Assembly (NCBI GenBank): GCA_016840825.1 | Contig: JAEORN010000148.1 | Coordinates: forward strand, 1-11,577 | From: Candidatus Thorarchaeota archaeon | GTDB lineage: Archaea; Asgardarchaeota; Thorarchaeia; Thorarchaeales; Thorarchaeaceae | DNA: 11,577 nucleotides | Direction: 5' to 3' | Shown: positions 6,089 to 11,577 of the stretch, piece by piece | How positions within the stretch are numbered: position 1 is the first letter of the stretch | Layout: every line of letters begins with the position of its first letter | Notes under the pieces: model-generated | The model's input: the letters and a program-made list of their open reading frames with translations, nothing else | Databases searched by the model: none | What the model was told of the DNA's origin: nothing | Program-made: the position numbers and the translations under genes

Positions 6089-6295
6089 TCATTTTATGTC
6101 AATAGTGCTTATAGCTGAGAAAGGAATGATGTTATCGCGGCGCTCACTCCCACTTTTTTTCTCAAGAACAAGACAATCATCAAGAATCTCTATTATGAAA
6201 CCTTTTCTTGGGTATCCATGAACAAGGGATATACTGACATTGGCCTTGATGTTTTTCAGCTCCTCCAATAAATTCCTCAAATCCATTGTTTGCAT
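6089..6295 (-). CDS. Small Sm-fold (Hfq-like) protein, putative
   Basis: A 68-residue protein with an N-terminal helix (residues 1-17, MDLRNLLEELKNIKA) followed by a five-strand-like core. VSISLVHGYPRKGFI (20-34), EILDDCLVLEK (36-46) and IIPFSAISTIDI (56-67) follow the layout of bacterial Hfq: V-I-LVNG---GxI---D---VLL, then a final HAISTI strand. The Sm2-like end keeps AISTI but lacks the Tyr/Phe-Lys-His of Hfq, so ring-pore RNA contacts may differ. The start at ATG 6293-6295 is supported by GAGGT at 6304-6308 with 8-nt spacing; an ATG three codons in is possible. The gene is convergent with tRNA-Asp, with only 7 nt between. The fold is inferred from motif resemblance, and another small beta-barrel (SH3-like) is the main alternative. 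Confidence 0.6.
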   Translation of the reverse strand: MQTMDLRNLLEELKNIKANVSISLVHGYPRKGFIIEILDDCLVLEKKSGSERRDNIIPFSAISTIDIK

Positions 6296-6343
6296 GACGC
6301 ATGACCTCTTGCTATTACAAGTATATCATTCTCCAATTTGAAA

Positions 6344-6355
6344 GGATATAAGATA
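6344..6355. promoter_or_regulatory. TATA element between the Sm-like and DinB-fold genes
   Basis: The plus strand reads GGATATAAGATA; the minus strand reads TATCTTATATCC. On the minus strand it lies about 50 nt upstream of the Sm-like ATG and shares TTATATCC with the rps15 promoter. On the plus strand ATATAAGATA lies about 50 nt before the DinB-fold gene's first ATG. It is the only clear TATA candidate in the 109-nt divergent gap. Confidence 0.4.
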
Positions 6356-6404
6356 TTGTCACAAATCGGGAGTGTGATAAGGATGAGTGTCTTTCGCGTG
6401 ATAC

Positions 6405-6899
6405 ATGATTTCCTGCATAGAGATGCTTCTTGAACATAACTTCTCCGTAAGGCAACCATTGCTTGACGCACTCCGGAAGCTGGACAATGATGATTTCACA
6501 AGGGATTTGGGAGGAGGCAAAGGTTCTATTCGAAATATCCTAGTTCATTTGATGAATACTGATATCCATTGGATTAACATAATCGGTGACGAGGATATCC
6601 CTTCATTGGAACACGACCAATTCAGGACCGTAAATAATGTTGAGAGGTCATGGAAACGAATCGAGCTTGAGATGCGGGAAATCCTATCGAACCAGACTGA
6701 TGCAAGTCTGCAGTATGTAAGAACGATTAGGCAGGATAGTGATACCATCAGTTTTACTATTGCTAGGGCCTTTCTGCATATGGCGACACATGAAGCACAC
6801 CATCGAGGATTCGTTGTAGGATTGCTCAGGCAGATGGGATATGACCCTCCTAATGTCAACATGCTAAGGGAGTTGACTCAAGGTGACGGACTTCTATGA
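6405..6899 (+). CDS. DinB/YfiT-superfamily protein
   Basis: A 164-residue predicted four-helix-bundle protein of the DinB-like superfamily, of usual size. The diagnostic metal-binding histidine triad is visible: His48 in NILVHLMNTDIHW (45-57) and His129/His133 in MATHEAHHRG (126-135), the latter in the H-x3-H arrangement. The opening MLLEHNFSVRQPLLDALRKL resembles the typical first helix ('EHN---R--LLDAL'). Superfamily members include thiol-dependent S-transferases and many uncharacterised metalloproteins; nothing here identifies a substrate. Start at ATG 6405 or ATG 6423; the latter fits the family N-terminus, and no good ribosome binding site decides between them. The 3' end carries AGGTGA, which can serve the SIS gene that follows directly. 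Confidence 0.8.
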   Translation: MISCIEMLLEHNFSVRQPLLDALRKLDNDDFTRDLGGGKGSIRNILVHLMNTDIHWINIIGDEDIPSLEHDQFRTVNNVERSWKRIELEMREILSNQTDASLQYVRTIRQDSDTISFTIARAFLHMATHEAHHRGFVVGLLRQMGYDPPNVNMLRELTQGDGLL

Positions 6900-6900
6900 T

Positions 6901-7884
6901 ATGATCTATAGTTCTATCAAGCTTCAAGCAGAAGCGATTCCAGCTACTCTTAGAGGTGTAAAACGTCAAGATGGACATCTCGTCAAGGGAAAGCGCCTGA
7001 TTTTCACTGGTTGTGGCGATTCCTACGCAGTAGCTGATTATGGCAAGTGGGCGTTTATGCCACTTGGTTTTGAGTCCATTTCATTGTCGCCTTCTGAACT
7101 CCATAGAGTGCCTCTCGATGAGAATACGGTAGTAATTGGAATCACTGCATCTGGAAGAAGCATAGAAACAATAGCAGCATTGGAACATGCTCAGAATAAT
7201 GATGCGGCTACAGTGGTCCTTACAGATGATAAGGATGGAAAGGCCTCAGATTATGCGGAGTATATCTGGGAAACAAAATCAGGTGTTTCCACCTACAATA
7301 CGAGTCCCTCTTCTCCAACGACCAGTGCGATGGCATATCTCTTGAAGCTTGCAGCCTTGCATCAGGCGATGCCCCGAAGCAGGATACATCAAGATTCTGT
7401 AAGACTTGAGAAAGCAGGCGATAAGATGATTGATTGGGCAGAAAAGACTGGTAAAGGGATTGCAAATCTACTGAAACCAGGGGATCTTGTCTATCTGGTA
7501 TCTGAGGGTGAGAACTATGTTGCAGCTCAGCTTGGCATGATGAAGTTAAATGAATACTCTATCTTGAAAGGCACTAGTGCCCTAAGAGAGGAATTCCGTC
7601 ACCATTACAATCTCTCAGTGAAGGATAACGACCCTGTGATTCTGATATCTGATTTTCCGACAGGCGACAATGATGAAACTTACATGAAGGTGCTAACGGA
7701 TACTTTGAAGTTGCGAAGCTATCATCTCTATTGTCCCAAGGATTTGTATCTCGAGAGTTCACTAGGACAAGCGATTGCTAATACCATTGTACTTCAAATG
7801 GCAGCATATTATGTGGCGATATCTTACGATTCTAAGAAGGAGTGGTTCAAGCTTCCTCACGCTGAAGCGTTCAAAATCTATTGA
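6901..7884 (+). CDS. SIS-domain sugar-phosphate isomerase-like protein
   Basis: A protein of 327 residues with two SIS (sugar isomerase) domains, like the isomerase half of GlmS and AgaS/FrlB-type enzymes. The first domain (about residues 28-155) has FTGCGDSYAVADYG, corresponding to the GCGTS phosphosugar-binding turn, and GITASGRSIETIAALEHA, the ASG-S-ET signature. The second (about 190-310) has GDLVYLVSEGENYVAAQLG and ALREEFRHH, at the place of the GlmS 'ELKHGP' segment with its catalytic Glu. No glutaminase domain is present, so it is not a full GlmS. I chose ATG 6901, one base after the DinB stop, because AGGTGA at 6881-6886 lies upstream. A GTG start at 6883 would add six residues and overlap DinB by 17 bp. 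The substrate is unknown. Confidence 0.82.
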   Translation: MIYSSIKLQAEAIPATLRGVKRQDGHLVKGKRLIFTGCGDSYAVADYGKWAFMPLGFESISLSPSELHRVPLDENTVVIGITASGRSIETIAALEHAQNNDAATVVLTDDKDGKASDYAEYIWETKSGVSTYNTSPSSPTTSAMAYLLKLAALHQAMPRSRIHQDSVRLEKAGDKMIDWAEKTGKGIANLLKPGDLVYLVSEGENYVAAQLGMMKLNEYSILKGTSALREEFRHHYNLSVKDNDPVILISDFPTGDNDETYMKVLTDTLKLRSYHLYCPKDLYLESSLGQAIANTIVLQMAAYYVAISYDSKKEWFKLPHAEAFKIY

Positions 7885-7947
7885 TATTGTTACGTGATAG
7901 AAAAAGGTAACAAGCTCTACTCGAATGGAATCTAGAAGTGAAAAAGA

Positions 7948-8913
7948 GTGCGAGAACTACTTCAAGAAGCAGCAGATTTCAGCAAAAGAAGAGAGATTAC
8001 TGAGCAATTCAATTCCAATCCAGAAGCATTTGAAGCATTAATTGTTGATGTATATAGCTCTACCGAAGATGGTTACTCGCGAGAAAAGAAACAGATACTG
8101 GACATCGTGGATTTCCTGATACCTCGCTTGGCAATTTCAGTCATTGAAAGGTCTATCGTCGATTCAGACCAACGAGTAAGAGTACGGGGACTCCAAGCAA
8201 CATATCGCGGACAATTCAACTCTCTCAATAGTCAAGTACTGAAGATTCTTCAAGATCGAAAGGAGTCATTTGAATTACGTAAATGGGCCATCCACATCCT
8301 AGGAGGGACTGATCCTTTAGGTTTCGGGAGATATCTAAGAAATGTTATGAGGGATTCTTCAGAGGATGTAGAGATTCGGAAAGAAGCTATCTTTGCATTG
8401 ACAAATAGTCCATCTGATCCAACAATAGGTGCACTTTGTATGCTACTAGGGGATGCAGATGTTGACATTAGGCAGGCAGGAGCTTGGGCACTTGGGAAGG
8501 TAGATTCAGATGATGCCATCAACTGTCTACTTGCAGCATTAGAAGACAAAGATGAAACAGTTAGAGATTGGGCAATACGTGGTCTTAGAGATTCAGACAA
8601 TACTCGTGCCTTGCAAGGTCTTGCAGATGCTATGACATCACTAGAGCCTATGTATCAAAAGCAGCTAATTCGGCTTGTTGTTGAGAGACGTTCAGAGATA
8701 ATTCTTAGAGCAATAGTGGAGCTACTAGAAACTGATGACGTAGAAGTTCGAAGACTTGCCGCTTGGGCAATGGGCGTATCACCATATCCACCAGCAGTAG
8801 GAGAACTCGAAAAACTGCTCCAAGACGAAGACGAACAGGTAAGAACCTACGCTAAGAAAGCGTTGGAAAGATTGGGTCATATTGACCCAACCGATTTTGG
8901 ATTAATGCTTTAG
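7948..8913 (+). CDS. HEAT-repeat (PBS lyase-like) protein
   Basis: A 321-residue alpha-solenoid. After an N-terminal helical region (1-65), at least seven HEAT-type repeats can be recognised by the D/E-x-x-V/I-R-x-x-A pattern near residues 76, 108, 140, 172, 203, 264 and 296. Examples are DVEIRKEAIFAL, DVDIRQAGAWALG and EQVRTYAKKALERLG. Such repeats make scaffold or protein-protein binding surfaces; no catalytic domain, signal peptide or membrane segment is seen. The start is GTG, and no in-frame ATG lies just upstream. It is preceded by a 63-nt gap after the SIS gene with no strong promoter, so it may be co-transcribed with it. It ends 2 nt from the convergent SDR stop. The partner is unknown. 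Confidence 0.85.
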   Translation: MRELLQEAADFSKRREITEQFNSNPEAFEALIVDVYSSTEDGYSREKKQILDIVDFLIPRLAISVIERSIVDSDQRVRVRGLQATYRGQFNSLNSQVLKILQDRKESFELRKWAIHILGGTDPLGFGRYLRNVMRDSSEDVEIRKEAIFALTNSPSDPTIGALCMLLGDADVDIRQAGAWALGKVDSDDAINCLLAALEDKDETVRDWAIRGLRDSDNTRALQGLADAMTSLEPMYQKQLIRLVVERRSEIILRAIVELLETDDVEVRRLAAWAMGVSPYPPAVGELEKLLQDEDEQVRTYAKKALERLGHIDPTDFGLML

Positions 8914-8915
8914 AT

Positions 8916-9680
8916 TTACATCATGCCTTTGTACATTCCACCATCCACTAAAAGAAGAGCTCCATGTACATAGCTTGACACCGGACTTAGGAGGAAAGCA
9001 CAGACTCTACCAAACTCAAGGGGCTCACCCATTCTACCTAATGGGATGCTAGATGTGATTCGATTGATAGCTTGTTCAGGATCTTCTGAGGCATCCATTA
9101 GCTCCTTTACTCTTTCAGTGTTGATGTAGCCAGGGCAAACTGCATTGACTCGAATGCCATCAGGTCCAATCTCTTCTGAAAGGGTTCGCATCATACCAAT
9201 TACAGCAGGTCGTATGGCATTGGAGAGAAGTAGGTTTCCTATAGGTTGCTTCACCGAGATTGAGGTGCTATAGAGGATTGCTGGTGTTTTAGCTTTTGAG
9301 AGGAGAGGTAATGCTTCTCTTGTAAGTCGCACTGCACTCATGAGAGTAAGTTGGTAGCTCTTTTCCCAGTCATCTTCAGATAATTTTGTGAACTTTCCCG
9401 GAGGTGGGCCTCCGGCATTGACGAAAAGACCATCAAGAATACCCTCTCTGTCAACAATATCTTTGACTAGATAATTGATGCCTTCTATTGTAGATACATC
9501 TGCCACAATATATCGAGCTCGATCTCCAAGCTTCTCAACGGCGGATTTTAGAGATTCTTCATTTCGTCCACAGATTATGACATTAGCTCCTTCACTTGCT
9601 AAGGCCTTTGCAGTGCCAAAACCAAGTCCGCGTGACGCAGCAGTCACTAGGATTATCTTATTCTCCAGCTGTAAATCCAT
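8916..9680 (-). CDS. Short-chain dehydrogenase/reductase with altered catalytic motif
   Basis: A 254-residue classical-length SDR. The Rossmann features are present: TAASRGLGFG (13-22, the TGxxxGxG equivalent), ICGRN (36-40), ADV (60-62), VNAGG (87-91) and, near the C-terminus, PLGRMGEP, FLLSPVSSYVHGALLLVDGG, as in FabG-type enzymes. The catalytic region is unusual: Ser140 in STSIS is present, but 13 residues on there is Ser153 instead of Tyr and four residues further Arg157 instead of Lys (LLLSNAIRPAV). This S-N-x-x-R variant recurs, as I recall, in an SDR subgroup annotated as 3-oxoacyl-ACP reductase-like, so it is not simply damage. GGGTG lies 6 nt before the ATG. Cofactor and substrate cannot be stated. 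Confidence 0.88.
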   Translation of the reverse strand: MDLQLENKIILVTAASRGLGFGTAKALASEGANVIICGRNEESLKSAVEKLGDRARYIVADVSTIEGINYLVKDIVDREGILDGLFVNAGGPPPGKFTKLSEDDWEKSYQLTLMSAVRLTREALPLLSKAKTPAILYSTSISVKQPIGNLLLSNAIRPAVIGMMRTLSEEIGPDGIRVNAVCPGYINTERVKELMDASEDPEQAINRITSSIPLGRMGEPLEFGRVCAFLLSPVSSYVHGALLLVDGGMYKGMM

Positions 9681-9733
9681 TGAAGCACCCTGTAGAATCC
9701 TAGAATCGTTCTATTTGACTTCTACGAAGGATG

Positions 9734-10021
9734 CTAATGTGCTGTTGCAGATACTTTCTGCTCTGTTCGTGTGCCCATCCGTACCTCAAGATGAAGAAAT
9801 GCAGCACTTAGACGCTGAAATTCATTGGGAACTTCAAACTTACCTGTCCCCATCTCATTGAGGACGCGTTCGATCTTCTTTGTGGTCAGGCGGGGATTCT
9901 TCTGGGAATTAAACGAGATTAGAACCCGTATCTCATCTGGATCAGGCATCCGGTAGACTGACTGACATTTGATACCGCGTGCATTCAGGTTCTCCCGTAT
10001 CATTGCCTCTAGCTGTTTCAT
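9734..10021 (-). CDS. Small uncharacterised protein
   Basis: A 95-residue protein I do not recognise. It begins with an amphipathic helix (MKQLEAMIRENLNARG), then a strand pair separated by a turn (CQSVYRMPDPDEIRVLISFN), a basic helix (RLTTKKIERVLNEMG) and a C-terminal strand-helix region. That suggests a small alpha/beta fold. The start is the ATG at 10019-10021, supported by GGTG at 10028-10031 with 6-nt spacing; the reading frame reaches a GTG three codons upstream, which overlaps this site. A TATA-like TTAAAGTA lies about 33 nt upstream. It may be co-transcribed with the SDR gene 53 nt downstream. No signal peptide, membrane segment or metal motif is visible. Confidence 0.65.
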   Translation of the reverse strand: MKQLEAMIRENLNARGIKCQSVYRMPDPDEIRVLISFNSQKNPRLTTKKIERVLNEMGTGKFEVPNEFQRLSAAFLHLEVRMGTRTEQKVSATAH

Positions 10022-10053
10022 CTTTTGCACCGTAGTTCAGTACCTTATTGAGA

Positions 10054-10061
10054 TACTTTAA
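10054..10061 (-). promoter_or_regulatory. TATA-like element of the 95-residue protein gene
   Basis: The minus strand reads TTAAAGTA, about 33 nt upstream of the ATG at 10021. That spacing predicts a very short leader containing the GGTG ribosome binding site. Confidence 0.35.
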
Positions 10062-10075
10062 CCACGATATTACTC

Positions 10076-10100
10076 TGGTAATACCATTCTAATGGCGCCA
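10076..10100. promoter_or_regulatory. Cluster of overlapping palindromes, possible operator
   Basis: Three perfect inverted repeats are nested in 25 bp: TGGTA-A-TACCA (10076-10086), CCATT-CT-AATGG (10084-10095) and TGGCGCCA (10093-10100). They lie in the divergent gap between the small orphan gene and the P-loop kinase gene, about 15 bp upstream of the latter's putative TATA. The position suits a repressor or activator site. The assignment as an operator is inference, and the palindromes are short. Confidence 0.35.
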
Positions 10101-10114
10101 AATAGTCCGGTTCA

Positions 10115-10120
10115 TTTATT
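10115..10120 (+). promoter_or_regulatory. TATA-like element of the P-loop kinase gene
   Basis: TTTATT lies 26-31 nt upstream of the ATG at 10146, exactly the distance expected when transcription starts at or next to the start codon. This supports a leaderless mRNA, and there is no ribosome binding site before that ATG. Confidence 0.4.
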
Positions 10121-10145
10121 CATACGTTTGATGCCATTGGAAATT

Positions 10146-10658
10146 ATGAAACGAATCCTAATCCTTGGACCTAGTGGATCTGGTAAGTCCACGTTGTGTG
10201 AAAGATTAGGAAAGAAGCTTAATCTTCCAATCATACATCTTGATCGGTATTATTGGAATCCAGGTTGGCAAGAAACACCATCCGATGATTGGAACCAAAA
10301 GGTTGGAAATCTAATCTCTGGGGAGAGATGGGTGATGGATGGTAACTATTGGTCCACTTTGGCAATGCGTTCACAAGCTGCAGACTCGATTATCTTCATA
10401 GATATACCACGGAGAATATCCTATCTCCGAATCTTTCTTAGATTCCTCAAATTCAGGGGACGCTCAAGACCAGATCTTGCAGAAGGTTGTCCTGAGAAGA
10501 TTGATAGGGATTTTCTCGAGTGGATTTGGTATTATCCCATAACACATCGACCAGCAATATTGCGATTCCTGAAAAGGATTGAATCAAGAAAGAATGTGAT
10601 TTTTCTTCAAGGGCAACAGGATATTGAACGATTTATTGCATCATTGGACTCTGAATAA
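10146..10658 (+). CDS. Small P-loop kinase-like protein (adenylate kinase/FlaR-like)
   Basis: A 170-residue P-loop NTPase. The Walker A motif is GPSGSGKST (residues 8-16), right after the first strand KRILIL. HLDRYYWNPGW (31-41) and WVMDGNYW (62-69) match the 'LD---W-PGW' and 'WI-DGNY' segments of the family named DNA topology modulation protein/FlaR, distant adenylate-kinase relatives. A basic lid-like region (RGRSRPD, 104-110) follows. The substrate is unproven; the family name reflects old phenotypes rather than chemistry. I chose ATG 10146 because MKRILIL is the normal family N-terminus. The reading frame extends upstream to ATG 10092, but the 18 extra residues cross the palindrome cluster and TATA element and resemble no family sequence. 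Confidence 0.8.
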   Translation: MKRILILGPSGSGKSTLCERLGKKLNLPIIHLDRYYWNPGWQETPSDDWNQKVGNLISGERWVMDGNYWSTLAMRSQAADSIIFIDIPRRISYLRIFLRFLKFRGRSRPDLAEGCPEKIDRDFLEWIWYYPITHRPAILRFLKRIESRKNVIFLQGQQDIERFIASLDSE

Positions 10659-10716
10659 TGTGTCACTCAATTCTTCTGAGAAACTGAACTAAATGTTGCT
10701 TTCTTCCGTCGGTTGA

Positions 10717-10724
10717 TATAGAAA
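10717..10724 (+). promoter_or_regulatory. TATA-like element of the last gene
   Basis: TATAGAAA, preceded by GTTGA, lies 40-47 nt before the ATG at 10764 in the 105-nt gap after the kinase gene. A start about 25 nt downstream would leave a leader of some 20 nt including GGTGAT. Confidence 0.35.
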
Positions 10725-10763
10725 TTGTTCAAAGTATTGATGAATCGGACTTGGTGATGCATT

Positions 10764-11577
10764 ATGGATACAGATGGCTTTCAGAAGTTCTTAGAGAAAC
10801 AGAAAGTACCTGAAGAGAAGATTAGTGAGGCTATCTCAATTGTTGAAAGATTTGAGTCGTTCTTGAAGAGCAAGGAACTAGGAAATGCTACATCTCAAGA
10901 TGCAGCAGCATTCATACGGGTAATGCTTGATGAAGGTATCAATACCTATGACAACTTCGTTCACCTTCTCAGGTATGGGTACTTCATAGAGAACAACGAT
11001 CTCTACATCTCATTCTTAGAGCCTATCGATGGTGGAAAAGTGATGGAAGTTCTCCATCAGAAGCTCGGCGAACAGGTAGGTGAGAACCTACGCGATGACA
11101 TCTTCAAGGATATTTCTATGCCTCCCTTAGGTACACCTTCGTCTGAGAAGCCAAAGATAACACGAGCTGTTATGGAGCGAATGGAAACCAAGGTTGATGC
11201 AAAGACCTGCCAAAAGGTCCTGACCGAGGTAGCACATGGACTACCAACCAAATTCTATGACAGTGGACAGAGAGAGAAGTTACTTGCGGCGAAGAATATC
11301 GATGAATACCTCAAAGAGAAACAGGATGCATTCATAGCCCAACTAGAGAAGCACCGTGATGAGAGGACACCCTTCTTCAACCAAGAGATTACAGATGAAG
11401 TCGTACAGTGGATTCGTGATAATCCCGGTATTGGTAGTGAGAAACGTGATGGTGACTATCTCATCCACACGAAGATACCCTTCTTAGCAAAGGAGTACCT
11501 TGCTGAAACTGATGAGAGAATGAAACGCTATTATGCATGTCATTGTGGGTGGGCAAGAGAGGCTATCAAGACTGGAC
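10764..11577 (+). CDS. Uncharacterised protein with CxC motif, 3' end outside window
   Basis: An open frame runs from ATG 10764 to the window edge (271 codons, no stop). A near-consensus archaeal ribosome binding site, GGTGAT (10753-10758), lies 5 nt before the ATG. The N-terminal 70 residues are helical (FQKFLEKQKVPEEKI, then ISIVERFESFLKSK and AAAFIRVMLDEGI). They faintly recall the SAM-like core-binding domain of tyrosine recombinases, but I do not claim homology. The rest is soluble and charged, with Cys149 and, near the edge, RYYACHCGWARE (255-266) containing Cys259-His-Cys261. A metal or redox site is possible. I recall similar 'ACHCxWARE' endings in uncharacterised archaeal and clostridial proteins, but cannot name a function. 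No membrane segment or signal peptide is visible. Confidence 0.85.
   Translation, partial: MDTDGFQKFLEKQKVPEEKISEAISIVERFESFLKSKELGNATSQDAAAFIRVMLDEGINTYDNFVHLLRYGYFIENNDLYISFLEPIDGGKVMEVLHQKLGEQVGENLRDDIFKDISMPPLGTPSSEKPKITRAVMERMETKVDAKTCQKVLTEVAHGLPTKFYDSGQREKLLAAKNIDEYLKEKQDAFIAQLEKHRDERTPFFNQEITDEVVQWIRDNPGIGSEKRDGDYLIHTKIPFLAKEYLAETDERMKRYYACHCGWAREAIKTG

Noticed and set aside
6545..6862. 105-codon minus-strand open frame
   Set aside because: It is antisense to the DinB-fold gene, whose histidine triad confirms the plus-strand reading.
8250..8600. 116-codon minus-strand open frame
   Set aside because: It is fully antisense to the HEAT-repeat gene; the serine-rich translation mirrors the repeat codons.
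7948..8913. HEAT-repeat protein as a phycobilisome lyase or a defence-system component
   Set aside because: Repeat similarity alone gives the lyase-like label. There is no nuclease, ATPase or other defence gene nearby and no pigment context.
9475..9861. 128-codon plus-strand open frame
   Set aside because: It lies antisense to the SDR and the small orphan gene, both with ribosome binding sites and sensible proteins. Its composition is that of a reverse-complement shadow.
10092..10145. N-terminal extension of the P-loop kinase from ATG 10092
   Set aside because: The extra 18 residues run across the palindromes and TATA element and lack family similarity; MKRILIL at 10146 is the typical beginning.
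1..11577. CRISPR array, insertion sequence, prophage or toxin-antitoxin system
   Set aside because: No regularly spaced repeats, transposase, terminal inverted repeats or paired small toxin/antitoxin genes were seen; gene content is chromosomal housekeeping plus small metabolic genes.

Overview
The window reads as a compact archaeal chromosome segment of moderate GC. The archaeal assignment rests on FAU-1, archaeal-type S15, unfused KEOPS subunits Kae1, Bud32 and Pcc1, an LSm protein, a tRNA-Asp gene with a bulge-helix-bulge intron, UPF0147, TATA-box-like promoters and GGTG/GAGGT-type ribosome binding sites. The lineage cannot be fixed from the sequence alone. An Asgard archaeon would be consistent, but that is only a guess. 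I see no mobile element, CRISPR array or prophage.

Layout. Positions 1-1720 (+) hold the end of a UPF0147 gene and FAU-1, an RNA-binding/RNase E-like protein. Positions 1725-5525 (-) hold two adjacent gene groups read in the same direction. The upstream group is kae1-bud32 (ATGA overlap). The downstream group is rps15, a degenerate RecJ/DHH-family gene, and pcc1 (ATGA overlap). Three of the KEOPS tRNA t6A-synthesis subunits therefore sit together with a ribosomal protein and a Cdc45/RecJ-like protein whose catalytic motifs look lost. Positions 5636-6295 form a small RNA-biology patch: an LSm gene, an intron-containing tRNA-Asp(GTC), and a convergent 68-residue protein that I read as a possible second Sm-fold (Hfq-like) protein.

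Positions 6405-8913 (+) carry a DinB-fold protein, an overlapping or abutting SIS-domain sugar-isomerase-like protein, and a HEAT-repeat protein. Positions 8916-10021 (-) carry a short-chain dehydrogenase with an altered catalytic motif and a small orphan protein. Positions 10146-11577 (+) carry a small P-loop kinase-like protein (probably leaderless) and the first 271 codons of an uncharacterised protein with a CxC motif, which is cut by the window edge.

The left half and centre form an information-processing neighbourhood (translation, tRNA modification, RNA binding, a replication-type DHH protein). The right half is ordinary accessory metabolism and small proteins of unknown role. The points most worth following are the catalytically degenerate DHH protein in the rps15-pcc1 operon, the Hfq-like mini-protein next to LSm, the tRNA intron with its almost canonical BHB, the SDR lacking Tyr-xxx-Lys, and a cluster of overlapping palindromes in the divergent promoter region near 10.1 kb.
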